Both the position numbers and the translations under genes were made by a program. This document shows, piece by piece, positions 13,138-24,491 of a stretch of DNA of 64,000 bases. The notes below the pieces were generated by a model, which worked only from the letters and a program-made list of their open reading frames with translations, had not been told where the DNA came from and did no database searches. This DNA comes from Erpobdella octoculata (Eukaryota > Annelida > Clitellata > Hirudinida > Erpobdellidae), in contig OZ022247.1 in the NCBI GenBank assembly GCA_963978895.1, forward strand, positions 22,217,153-22,281,152, in the 5' to 3' direction. Numbering within the stretch: the first letter of the stretch is position 1; each line of letters begins with the position of its first letter.

Positions 13138-15750
13138 GTTTATTCTGAAAAAAATATTCATTAATATATTTATACTTTAACTACCAAAATTGAGGCTAGA
13201 CGCCAGAACTGATAAACAAATAAAAATAATATTATTAAAAAATCTAAAAAAAACACCTCTTTGCAAATTCTGATTTCAACAGGCCAGGGGATTTAAATAT
13301 AAGCAAAAATTAAACGATAGACCATACAAAAATGACAAAAACATAGTTTATTTAGAACCGTGACAGTCCGTACAAGTTAGACCCGCTCAATTAGACGGTT
13401 CGTTGAGACAGGCATGTTTGCGATGAGGTGTCCACAAGTGGAGTCAAGTGGAGCGTGACTTTTTAAAGTATAATTGATCTGTTTTCATTTAAAATTTTTA
13501 GCAAATGTAGTGTTACGTGTTGTAGCAACAGTGGTAGTGGTCGGCAGTGGTCATGATGTAAGTCATTCTGCATAGCCTCGGTGGCGTTGCGGATGTAGCG
13601 CGGTCCACCCTGGCAAGCTATTTTTAAAAGAACAAAAAATGGTTTTCAAAAAAAAATTTGATAAAACGTATTTCATCTGACCCCCCCCCCCCCTCTCTCT
13701 CTTTAAATTTTGAAAAAAAGTCAAAGTCGTCTATTAAGTTTTACCCCCAACCCCCTGTCATAGTCGTTTGGTTTTGAGCGGCTAAAACCCACGCTACGCC
13801 GCTGTTTAGCAGTGACATTTAAATTAATTAATATTAAAAGTAAAGCAAAATGATTTAATTTACTTAATTAAAAGTAAAATTATTAAGTAAAAAGATTTTA
13901 GTAAATAAAAATGAAAGTAAAGTAAAAAATATTAAATGTAATAATTTACTTTCAGACCTTTTAAAATATTTAGGACTACAAAATTAAACTTGCCATTTTA
14001 AGATATTTTTTTCTTGTAATTTTAATTTTTCTTGAATCGTCTACCTCCGTTGAACAACTTTTCTCACATCTCTCCATCTCTTGTTCTCATCCATTGGCTT
14101 CCTCTTAAATATAGAGTGATTTGTAATATTTGTCTTTTAATGTCTAAAATTAACAAGTAAAAATTAATTTAAGAAATTAAAACATGCTTTCAAGATTTCT
14201 GTAAAATTTCATGGCGTTATCGTTTAGCAAATAAATGACCCAGGTGAATAGTAAACAAATTTTAACAAGCACGTTGTGCCTGACACAGCCGGTGAAGTTG
14301 GCTGGTTGTTATAATGTTTAATATTGATCATAGGCGTACGAGAGCTAATCAAATTGGGGGGCGGGTGGGCTAAAACAATTATTGCCCGAATGGCTGGTAG
14401 GTAGATGGATACTGATACCAGGAAGAGCGTTGAGCCTTTCATCCACGCCGTCAAGGAGTATTGAGAGAGCATTTGAAATCCAAAAAAATAATTTCTTTGA
14501 CTAATAAAAAAATTTTTTATATAAAATTTAATTTTAAGTTTTTCAAAAATGGGGGTAAAGGAATAGACTCAATAAAACTCTGTATAACTAATAGAAATGT
14601 TTAAAATTAATAAAATTACAATCTAACACAGTTAATATGTTAGAACGTGATCTTATGTACGGCGAGTAATAATAAACTATTTTTGGATCAAATCTTTTCC
14701 TGCTTGTTTGTTTATAAAAATACCTACAAAATACAACAAACGTTTTAATTAAAACATTCAAAAATATTGTTTTCTATTTTTCTGAGAAAGCAAAAATGTC
14801 AATAATTTAGTCAGCATTTGTTGCAACATAGTTATATTAGCCGATTTTTGTTCAATATATAAAATTGCCACACTGTTTACTAGTGTTTGGCCCACTGTAC
14901 TCCGGGAATATTTTTTAATGTGTCTCAACGCACATGAGGAACGTTCGTCAGATTAAGATATTGCTGGAATTGTGGCCAAATTATTAGCGACATGGTTGAA
15001 GACTAGCAGAACAATTTAAAGGTCATTGTTGTAAAGAGTTAAAACCACATTGTCGAGGTCCTCATTTGATTCCAGCGTTGTTAATTAAGTCATTTTAAGC
15101 ATTATATTTGTAAAATATAGCAATTAATTTACAGTTATTGAAAAAAACATTTAATTAAGTTTGTACTTTAAGCTAATCATTTTTTACAAAATTAACTCTA
15201 GTTCCCTGGAAAAAATTATTAATTATAATAGGTATTTTGTTCCAAACCACCAAATATTGATCAAAAAATAATTGTTGAGGTGATCGAATTTAATTCAATG
15301 TGTTTTTAAAAGAATTTCGTCTAAATTTTTAAATGTTTCTGTCCGAAACTGGGGGTGGGCGGGGCTTTTGTCCTCCCAACCCCCGTCTCGTATGCTTATG
15401 ATGTTGATCTTGATCAATTGCATCTGCCACCTTGTTTTGTTGATGGAACGTAAGACGCTGTCGTTACATTTTTAAATAATATCAGTGTTAAAAACATAAC
15501 ATAAAATAAAACAACGTTTATTTAAAATGAACCAGAACAAGTAATTGTGTGTGAGATCCACCATCATACATTTAAAACCCATATTTAGATAATTTAATTT
15601 TTAATTCTTCATAAGTTGCAGCATTCATGACTTCATTTTCAAATTTATTCCACTCATTCGTCACCCTTGCACTGAAGAATCTGTGTTTCATTGGGCTTTT
15701 TAGAGGTTATTCTTTCGTTTTATTCACGCTCCTGTTTCCTTCCCCGGTTG

Positions 15751-15790
15751 CTTTGAGCTACCACAACAAAATGTCTTTCACCACTATGGA
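15751..15790 (+). pseudogene. Orphan 40-bp fragment of FReD exon 6
   Basis: The bases encode [13 protein letters not shown], identical in sequence to the beginning of FReD3 exon 6 (21028 onward). Homology ends abruptly within the codon run and continues as the G-rich GGGGATGG repeat. There is no acceptor site, no second half of the exon, and no associated exon 5. It marks a recombination or deletion breakpoint, not a gene. Confidence 0.75.
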
Positions 15791-16089
15791 TGAAAGACTT
15801 TGGGAATGGGGATGGGGATGGGGATGATGCTGGCGGATAGGGATGGATGGGAATGGAGACAATACTTGAGGGGATGGATGGGGATAGATGCTGACGCGAC
15901 CCAATAGGTTATTGTTTTTCTATCGTGCATGGCTGGCTATAATATATAACATAATATGTCAAAATGTAACGACGGCGTCTTACGCTCCTTCGACAAAACA
16001 TGGCGGCAGATTATATTGAGAACTCGCTGATGCAGTTGCTCACAATCAACATTACACATTATAATATCCAGACAACTTCCCTGGCTGTG

Positions 16090-16273
16090 CAGAGGCGTAG
16101 CTAGGGTCTTCTGCACCCGGGGCAAAACACAAAATTTCTTTTGTTTTTTGCTTCCAAATAACCTTATGACCGGGGGGTAGTCGGAGCCATTGAAATTGCT
16201 AGGTACAGCAAAATAATAATAAAAAAACTTTTGTTCAATGAAAATGCCCCCTGCTCTCTTCACTACGCCTCTG
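16090..16273. mobile_element. hAT-type MITE, copy 2
   Basis: This is the second copy of the 184-bp CAGAGGCGTAG element described at 6715-6898. Its flanks match too: TGGCTGTG before and CGGCTGTG after. Because surrounding sequence on both sides is also shared, the copy arose by segmental duplication, not by a second transposition. Confidence 0.7.
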
Positions 16274-17199
16274 CGGCTGTGTCAGGCACAATATGCTTGG
16301 TAAATTTTTTGTACTATTTACCGGGGTAATATTTTTACTAAACGATACCTCTATGTAATTTTTCAGCAATCTTAAAAGCATGTTTTTAACTTTCAAATTA
16401 ACTTTTATTTGTTAATTTTATACATTATGAAAAATAATTAAAAAATCACTCTATATTTAAGAGGAAGCCAATGGATGCACACAAGAGATGGAGAGATGTG
16501 AGGAAAGTAGGAGATGCGACCAACTAAGCGTGGCCCAGAGAAACGTTGGCTTGTGAAGCTCATAAACGTAGGCTAATAAATCCAATGCCACAGGTGCGAG
16601 CAAATTATACATTGTTTGACTTTCTCTTGATGTCCAAAACTCATAAATAATAACACCACTGTTAAAACTGTTGTTGAACCGAGGTAGATGACTCAAGAAA
16701 AAATAAGATCATGGCCGATAAAAACAAAAATATCTTAAAATGGCAAATTTAACTTTTAGCGCTAAATATTTAAAAAAGTGAAAGTAAATTATTGCGATTA
16801 AATTTTTCAACTTTTATTTTTACTTACTAAAAATTTTTTACTTATTATTTTTACTTAAAAAAACTAAATCATTTAACTTTACTTTTACTTTTACTTAAGA
16901 AAACTAAATCATTTTACTTTATTTTTACTTTTACTTAATTCAAATAAAACTGCTAAACTGTGGCGATGAGTGGGTTTGACCGGGGGTTGGGGCTAAAACT
17001 TAATAGTCGACTTTGACTTGTTTCCAAACTTTAGGAGAAGGGGTAAAATAAAAGTACTTTAATTCAAAAATTACTTTTCTGAAAACCATTTTCCTTCTAA
17101 AAAAACGAACCGGGGCGGACCGCCCTTCCTACCAACGCCACTGACTTGCATCATGACCACTACACTGCTGCTACAACAAGTAACAAAATACAAAGATGC

Positions 17200-17712
17200 T
17201 GTGGGAGGGGAACTGACCCTGCCAAAATCTTTAAGTAAGTCATTTTGTTAATAATGATAGCCAAAAAACGTCTGCATCATCAGCTTTACACCTTAACATT
17301 AGACCATTTTTGGGTCTTGCCATTGAGAGTGTGGTTTTAGATCCTCAAGTCCTTTTCTACATACGAGATTGATAGGAATAACTTTTTCGGCCCGCCTTAT
17401 CAGTTTTAGCTGTAACACTGAAATCTGTCCTAGGTTTTTTTATTGAGAGTATGGTTTATATATTGCAGTTTGAACACAGTTCACGTTTGGTCTAATATAA
17501 TAGACAAATAGTAACGAGTGTTTTATTTCCATCTGAAAACAAGTCCTAAAGTTGCAGAATATCCGACTAATTTATATAAAGAAAAAACGTAAATTGTAAT
17601 CTTATTACCAATCCTATTTCAAAGAGCTTACTGACTGCGAAGACATTGAGTCTTCAAATCCTAAAAAAAGTGGCATCTACTGGCTCAACCTCAAATGGCA
17701 TCTCGTGCCAAA
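17200..17712 (+). pseudogene. FReD fragment: partial exon 2 and partial exon 3
   Basis: At 17202-17236 the sequence encodes the linker portion DAVGGELTLPKSL followed by a GTAAGT donor. At about 17630-17710 an exon 3 acceptor and the start of exon 3 ([20 protein letters not shown]) are present. Homology then ends after the codons for HLVP. Exon 1, the first half of exon 2, the end of exon 3 and exons 4-6 are missing. Part of the intron between them (around 17222-17460) is duplicated in tandem. Confidence 0.8.
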
Positions 17713-18639
17713 ATCTCAAACAAACAAACAACTAACTAATTGACCTAATAAAAACATTGTAAAAATATCTTAAAATGGAAAATTAAACTCTGTAGCGCTA
17801 AATATTTAAAAAAAGTAAAAGTAAGGTATTGCGTTTAAAATTCTTTTTACTTTACTTTTAATTTTACTTTTACTCACTAATTTTTTTTTTACTTAATAAT
17901 TTTATTTTTACTTAGGTAAATTAAATCATTTTAATTTACTATGACTTCTTTTTAACTTAAGTATCACTGCTAAACAGTGGCGTAGCGTGGGTTTCATCCA
18001 CTCAGAACCAAACGTCTAAGACCGGGGGATTGTGGGTAAAACTAAGTAGACGACTTTGAGTTTTTTCCAAAGTATAGGGAAGAGGCTAAAATAAAATCTG
18101 TTTGTTTTTTTTTTCAAAGAAATGTTCTTTGGAAACTATTTTCCACCCTTTTAAGAAACACCCAACCGGAGTGGACCACTCTTCCTAAGCAACTCAACTG
18201 AAGCTATACGACCACTACCACTTTTGGTTTCAACACATAACAATATATTTGAGAACAATTTCAGTTGAAAACAGATCAATTAAACTTCAAAAAGTCGCGC
18301 TCCACTTCACTCCGCCTGTGGACACCTCATCGCAAACATGCCTGTCTCAACGAACCGTCTAATTAGGCGTGTCTAACTTGCATGAGCTGTCACGGCTTTC
18401 AATTTTTGTCATTTTTGTATCTTCTTTCGTTTAATTTTCGCTTATATTTGAATCCTCTGGTCTGCTGAAGTCAGACTGTGTGAAGAGGTTTGGTAGATTG
18501 GTTGTTTCCTAATATACTATTATAATTATTAAAATTAATAATAATAACACTAGTTTTATGTGTTAATCAGTTATGGCGTCAATAATCAATTTTATTAGTT
18601 AACGTATAAATATATTATTGAATTTTTTTCAGAATAAAC

Positions 18640-21265
18640 ATGGATCCCAAGAAGTTATGCTCTTTTTTGCTTGCAATGTTTGTGGCAGGTAAAAATACTT
18701 ATGTATAAGGGCTGCGCAATATGTCAAAATCCGTACCTGACCCGACCGGTCAAATTTTTTACCGGTACCCTTACCCGACCTACGGGTAAAATGCTCATTA
18801 AATAAATAACCTAATTATAGTTATTTTCATTTACTTTTGAAACAAACCTGAAAGAAATAAGTGTTTACGTGTAAACCAATACTGGTTGGTGTCTTGCCCG
18901 TGCCAAACCCGTACCCGTTCAGAACCTAACCGATCCGTTCAAGGAAAAACGGGGCGGCAATTGGTGAACCCGCGGGTAAGGGTATACCCGCGCTGCTCTG
19001 TTATGTGTATACCCTCCAGTTTAGGTTTTTAAAAAAAGTTACAAATTTGTTAATTATTCTAAAATATGTTTCTAAATATTAAAAAATTAAAATAAAATTA
19101 ATAAAAAATATATTAATCTAGAGTTGCAAAATATATCTCTGATTTTTGCTCCAGTGATACACTGCAATGCGGACAAAAATGAAGAAATTGCTTATGAATA
19201 TGAAGATGCTGTGGGAGAGGAACTGACCCCACCGAAATCTTCAAGTAAGTCTTTTTGTACATATTGATAGTAAAAACTTTTTTAGCTCGCTTCATCGGTT
19301 TTAGTTTTAACACTGAAATCATTTCTAGGTTTTCAATTCAGATTGTGGTTTAAATATTGCAGTTTTGAACACAGTTTTTGTGTGGTCTAATGTAATAGGC
19401 CCAAATAGTAACGAGTGTTTTATTTCTATTTGATAACAAATTCTAAAGTTGCAGAATATCCGACTAATTTATATAAAAAGAACAAATTTTTAAATCTTGT
19501 AACCAATCCTATTTCAAAGAGCTTACTGACTGCGAAGACATTGATTCCTCAAATCCTAAAAAAAGTGGCATCTACTGGCTCAATCTCAAAGGGCATCTCG
19601 TGCCTGCTTACTGTGAAATAGCTGCCGATGGGACCAAGTATACGGTAGGAAAACTACAAAAAAAAACATTTTTTAATAATATCATAAGACTGATATGACA
19701 CATTGAGTAAAGATTAAAATAATAACTTTTTAATAAATAATTTTCAATAAAAAATGTTCGTCTTAACCAGTCATGTTTAGATAAAATGTTTTATGTACTC
19801 AATCCAGGTCTTCCAAAGAAGAGTGGATGGAACTGTTAATTTTTTCAGAAGATGGAAAGAATACAAGTATGGATTTGGAAATTTGAATAGAGAATTTTGG
19901 TGGGGTGAGTCACTTTCCAAAAGTGTTTTAAGAGATTTAAACTAATTTTGATTAGAATGTGAATCGTAACTGTACACTGATATTTTCAGGTCTTCTACCA
20001 CTGTCCATACTGACCTCGAGGTACCGTTACAAGTTGAGAATCGACTTAGAGGCATTCGACGGTACCAAAGTCTATGCCGAGTATGACGACTTTGCCGTCG
20101 GAAATGAAGACACCAAGTTCATGCTGACAGTGTCTGGATACAAAGGAACAGCAGGTAAGCTTCCAACTACACCAACTCCGCCTCGCTAATTGCGAGCCAG
20201 TCCCAGGCCTGGATGAAGGAGGAGGGACAGTTAAAAGGATCAAACTTTGATCCACGACAGGAAGTACTTATGTGCTTCCTACATACAGCCAATTCAGTCT
20301 TAAAACACTTGGTGTAAAGGACTATAAACTATCATAAAAAAAAAAAAAAAAAAAAGCTTCCAACAGTGGCTTACACAAAAAAACTGAGGGAGACAAAATA
20401 GAGTGGTTTATTGCCGACGGTTGACTTTTAGCACATGTTGCATAGCAGGATTAGAGGAAGGCAGAAAAATTTTATCAATATACCAATCGCTTATCTAATT
20501 TTTAATAACTTTAAACACCAAAATGTTTTTGGCCGAATGTAAAGCCGGCCTACGCACGACTACTACACGCAATGGAAGGTAGTATAGAATGTAGAGGTCT
20601 TAAGCCCAGTACACACTGACCAATTTTCACGAGTACCAGTCGTTCGGTCCAGTACCAGAGAAAACTGGCCGTATAGCTACTCGTGAAATAATTCATTATT
20701 GATGCTTTTTAGAGTTTCTTTTAATTTCAAAATTCATAATTATATCATACGCATTTATTTATTTAATCTTGACCTTGACCTGAACGTAGGATTGTTAACA
20801 TGAGCCTCGTGCTCGGAAAGCATGCATCAACTGGCGAAACTGAAAACATCAATTTGAAGATATTCCGCGTTCATGAAAAGATTATAAATTCATTTATTTC
20901 TTCGTGAAATATACTTTGGAAAAATGCTAACGATTTAACCGGTGGCCATCAGAGGAGCAATCACATAATTGTTTCCGCGCATTTTCAATGCTGAATGTAT
21001 ATTTCTTAATCCTTCAGGTGATGCCTTGAGCTACCACAACAAAATGTCTTTCACCACTATGGACAACGACAACGACAAGTATGGTGACAACTGTGCTAAT
21101 CTCTACCACGGAGGATGGTGGTACAACGCTTGCCATTATTCCAACTTGAACGGTTTATACTTTTTGGGCAAGCACCCGACTTTTGCCAATGGAATCAACT
21201 GGCTCCAGTTTAAAGGTTTCAACGAGTCGCTCAAGTCTGTCAAAATGATGATCACCAGAAAATAA
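18640..21265 (+). CDS. FReD3: secreted fibrinogen-related-domain lectin, six exons, intact
   Basis: Exons 18640-18688, 19155-19244, 19520-19644, 19808-19904, 19990-20154 and 21018-21265 give 257 residues. Residues 1-16 ([16 protein letters not shown]) plus VIHCNA form a signal peptide. Residues 23-46 are an acidic linker with EEIAYEYED and a PPKSS end. The FReD domain spans about 47-257: LTDC (C51), [42 protein letters not shown], calcium motif [11 protein letters not shown] (191-201) and [13 protein letters not shown] (209-221). The family's GGGWT before the VFQRR motif is replaced by ADGTKYT. No collagen or coiled-coil region. Likely a secreted innate lectin binding acetylated ligands. The start is fixed by CAG-AATAAACATGG and homology. 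Intron 5 carries a poly(A) retroposon 13 bases after the donor. AATAAA follows near 21340. Confidence 0.9.
20168..20353 (+). mobile_element. Poly(A)-tailed short retroposon with stem-loops, copy 1
   Basis: The 186-bp insert in FReD3 intron 5 ends in about 19 A and is flanked by AAGCTTCCAAC at 20157-20167 and 20354-20364. The related site in FReD2 has no insert. It contains inverted repeats that would fold as RNA: CTCGC/GCGAG (20182-20196), GGATCA/TGATCC (20237-20253) and GGAAG/CTTCC (20260-20279). No clear tRNA A and B boxes are seen. A second copy lies at 43742-43913. Confidence 0.75.
20770..20781 (-). promoter_or_regulatory. Conserved intron 5 nuclear-receptor-like direct repeat
   Basis: TGACCTTGACCT, which is AGGTCAAGGTCA on the minus strand, is two AGGTCA half-sites with no spacer and includes TCAAGGTCA, an extended half-site of NR5A/ERR-type receptors. 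The same 12 bases occur in intron 5 of FReD4 (26675), FReD5 (34437) and FReD7 (54189); FReD6 has one change and FReD2 has lost it. It sits in a longer conserved block with GTTAACATGAGC about 240 bases before exon 6. The regulatory role is inference. Confidence 0.35.
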
Positions 21266-21820
21266 ACCTGATCGCTCTCTTTTCCAATAATTCTCTGGAA
21301 AATAATAGAACATTTATTGAAAAATGATTTGTTTGTTAAGAAATAAATGCCTGCAACTGACTTGTTTTAGTCCTATTTATTATTTATCAAAGAAAAGTAA
21401 AACTAAAACAAAAGAAACGTGAACCACACAAACAAATCTAAAATGTAAATGTAAAAATAAAACTGAAATTAAAATAATAAAACGAAAACTGAAACGAAAA
21501 TAATTTAGTTTTACATTTTGGCGTAAATTCATTTCAGAGGTCTATTGTTCGGTGTCCTATTTTGTAATGGTCTGCCTTCCGGCCACTATTTTTCCGCATT
21601 TACCGACTTTCCGAGGATCTAGGCAACAATTCATTTTTTGCCAACATGTTTCGATGAAGAAGTTTACAAACAATAGTAAAAATAGCACGGCAACAGATAG
21701 CAATCATTTTTTGCTCATTTATCGTTTTATTTTGCGCAATGCCAGTAACCGACAACAAACATGTTGACATCTTAGACTCGTAGGAGAATAATTTTACAAC
21801 TTTTCTAATACTCTCTTAAG

Positions 21821-22021
21821 TTGACAGACAATTCGTGTGTGCCAGCCTCCAGTGTCACAGGTGAAAGGCTGTTTTCAGCAAGTGTTGTGACAGACAGACA
21901 AACCAACCTTGATTCCGAAAATGTTAAAATGATAGTCTACATTGAACATGTTTTGAAACAAATCAAACCTGGATTCAATTTTAATCTACTCCAAACATCC
22001 GAGGAAAAAACTGAACATTAA
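21821..22021 (+). pseudogene. hAT-family transposase C-terminal fragment
   Basis: The open frame reads VPASSVTGERLFSA, then ENVKMIVYIEHVLKQIKP. This resembles the hAT dimerisation region, in which a PA/S-SV-ER-FSA motif is followed by an LSPENV helix. It is only about 66 codons long and lacks the catalytic parts. A more decayed copy of the second half lies near 11615-11760 downstream of FReD2, so it was duplicated with the FReD 3' flank. Confidence 0.6.
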
Positions 22022-22778
22022 CAAGCAGATGATGAACTTGTCAAAAATGTCTCGACTCAAAATTTAAGTAGTACAGATCATTGAGTGATTGATATACTTG
22101 AAGAGACGCCGAGTTATAGCCATCAACAAAGAATTTTCTTGACTGTTTGTTGTGAATTTTACTGAATAATTTCAATTTTTCATAAAGTGATCATTTATGT
22201 TGATTTTTATTTTGTTATTTAAAAAATCATTCTGTTATTCATTTTATTTGGATGGATGTTGAGAATGTAAATTATATTTCACAGAAGAAGTTGTAGCTTT
22301 TTTTGCCCATTTTGAAACATTTATTACAAAGATTGCAATTCGCCGTGTAACCATCGTTGGATTTGGTTCTCTTAAAATACCTCCATAACATGTTACTTGA
22401 CTTTTTATTATAATTCCTTTCTTTTCCTACACTGAAACCGCTAACATCATCCTCATAACCAGTTACTTACATTGAGAAATTTCAAGAGAATTGAAAGAAT
22501 TTCATAGCAAGCTAAAATGGACGACAAAGAAGAGGAATGGAAAAGAAAGATTAGTAACGTATGGGTAATGAGTGTTGTCGGTGTCGACAAAAACAGAAAC
22601 AAGAAATTCTTTTAGAACTTTTTTATGACGAAAAGTTTCAAATAAAAATGAATTTATGTCAAAAATTTAAAATAATAATTATTCATACTAATATTCAAAA
22701 GAATTGTAATTAAAAAATGCTTACTGACTCACCTTAAAAAATTTCGGTATAAAATTTTTAATTCACATCAAATAATCG

Positions 22779-22888
22779 CAAACAATTTTTTAAATAATTG
22801 CAAACAATTTTTCAAATAATTGCAAACAATTTTTCAAATAATTGCAAACAATTTTTCAAATAATTGCAAACAATTTTTCAAATAATTG
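22779..22888. repeat. 22-bp minisatellite, five copies
   Basis: Five head-to-tail copies of CAAACAATTTTTCAAATAAT plus TG; the first copy differs by one base. Shortly after, at about 22935-22985, similar words appear in the opposite orientation (AAATTATTTGCAGTG), so the whole can fold back. No spacers, so not a CRISPR. Confidence 0.85.
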
Positions 22889-24037
22889 CCAACACTTGCA
22901 ATTAATGCAAACATATGTGCGCAATTGTCTGCTATTCATTTGAAATTATTTGCAGTGTGCCCAAATTGTGCGCATTTATTTGAAAAATTGCTCATTCAAA
23001 TAAATAAAAATTTTGTGCTAATCGCAATTGTTCGATGGTGCGAATAATTTTTTTTATTTTATTTTATTTCATTCAAAAAAGTCAAACGCAGGTGTTTAAT
23101 TATAAATAAGAAGTAAACTTTATGTGTTCATTTCTGTTTAATTTCTAAAAAAATTAGATGTTATAATTTTACAAAAATTGTATCTATATATGCATTATTT
23201 ATGCCATATACCATTGGTTATAAATTTAATTTGTTTTGTGTTTTTATTTTTATAGGTACAAAAGTTAAGAAATCTGTTATTAGTTTCACCTCATAATTTT
23301 TCGATATAGAAATTTCAAAATGTAAGAAAAATATAAAAACACACCAGTTTTTTGTTTTCATCGCATTGATAACAGAACTATTTTCAAATCATTTTGTCCA
23401 TTTATAAATTAGCTTATTCACCGTTGCTGTTGTTGACCGGTAAATTTTCACAAAAATCTTTTTTCCTAAATAGAAGCCCTTATTTATGTTCTGTCTGGTA
23501 ATTCTGCTTATTTAGAAATAAATATAACTTTTTTAATCATTATACATATTTGTACATAAACTTTTCTACTTCTATATAATTTTCTCTGCTGAAAAATGAT
23601 GGCCATTCAGTACGACTTGGGTTACGGGAGCATTTTAAATCAAATTTTTCTAATGTTAAATACCCAAAATTAGGATTGAAGTAGTAACCAAACATATATT
23701 TATTCACTGAAAAATTTAAAAAATTAAAACCTTAAATATTGTATAAGGCTTGAATATTTTTGACTTGAGGCAAATTTACTTTTCTTTGCTGAAAACATAA
23801 AAAAGACACGCAAAGCACACAGTTTTAACACAAAACAAAGAAGACATATAAATAAACATTTCATGACCACTACACTGTTGCTACAACAGGCAACAAGACA
23901 TCTGGTGACAATTTTATTTGAAAAAAGATTGATTAAACTTCAAAAAGTCAAGCTCCACTTGACTCCACCGGTAGAGACCTCAACGCAAACATGCCTGTCA
24001 GCCTGTCTCAACAAACCGTCTAATTAAGCGTGTCTAA

Positions 24038-24208
24038 AGCCCTGTTCACGTCGATAAAAAAAACCTATCCCGACCACATCAAACAAAAAAAATCAGATCA
24101 AATCGGTCGATGTGTCTAAAACAAACCCGGTTTATCACATCTACAAACTCCGACATGTCAGATTTGATCGGTTCGTGACAACTCACGTTTGTTGATGTAA
24201 ACAGGGCT
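24038..24208. mobile_element. Harbinger-like MITE upstream of FReD4 (TAA target duplication)
   Basis: The 171-bp element starts AGCCCTGTTCACGTCGAT and ends in the inverse of AGCCCTGTTTACATCAAC. It is bracketed by TAA. The same flank in FReD3 (18373 onward, GTGTCTAACTTGCA) is the empty site with one TAA. A 3-bp TWA duplication is typical of PIF/Harbinger elements. Copies at the same position precede FReD5 (30204-30381) and FReD6 (37820-37997) but not FReD2, FReD3 or FReD7. Confidence 0.75.
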
Positions 24209-24491
24209 TAACTTGCACGAGCTGTCAGGGCTTTCAATAAAGAATGTTTTTGTAATTCTTGCATCTTCTGCCGTTTAATTTTCCTTTATATATGAATCCT
24301 CTGGTCTGCTGAAGTCAGACTCTGTGAAGAGGTTTGGTAGATTGGTGGTTTTCTAATATATTATAATTATAATTATTATTAATAATATTATTACATTTAG
24401 TTTTTAATCAGTTATAGAGTCTATGATCGATTTTAATAGTTAACGTATATAAATATATTATTTATTTATTTTGCTTTTTTTCAGAATAAAC

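Larger units (their letters stand above)
13810..18639. other. Intergenic region with duplicated segments and FReD debris
   Basis: Between the inverted FReD fragment and FReD3. A short L2-like remnant (CTCCATCTCTTGTTCTCATC near 14072, as in the intact LINE at 47170) is present. 14460-15620 is AT-rich with no recognised feature. 15790-17150 repeats the 6310-7800 block with a hAT-type MITE. FReD exon fragments lie at 15751-15790 and 17200-17712. 17940-18640 is the usual FReD upstream segment. Confidence 0.5.
21266..24491. other. FReD3 3' region, hAT remnant, minisatellite, then FReD4 upstream region
   Basis: The 3' UTR carries AATAAA near 21340 and then the AAACGAAACTAAAATG degenerate repeat shared by all FReD 3' flanks. 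A hAT C-terminal fragment (21821-22021) and a 22-bp minisatellite (22779-22888) follow. 22900-23850 is AT-rich with nothing recognised. From about 23860 the sequence is the usual FReD upstream segment. Confidence 0.5.

Noticed and set aside
22779..22888. CRISPR-like array
   Set aside because: The 22-bp units are directly adjacent with no spacers, and the genome is animal.
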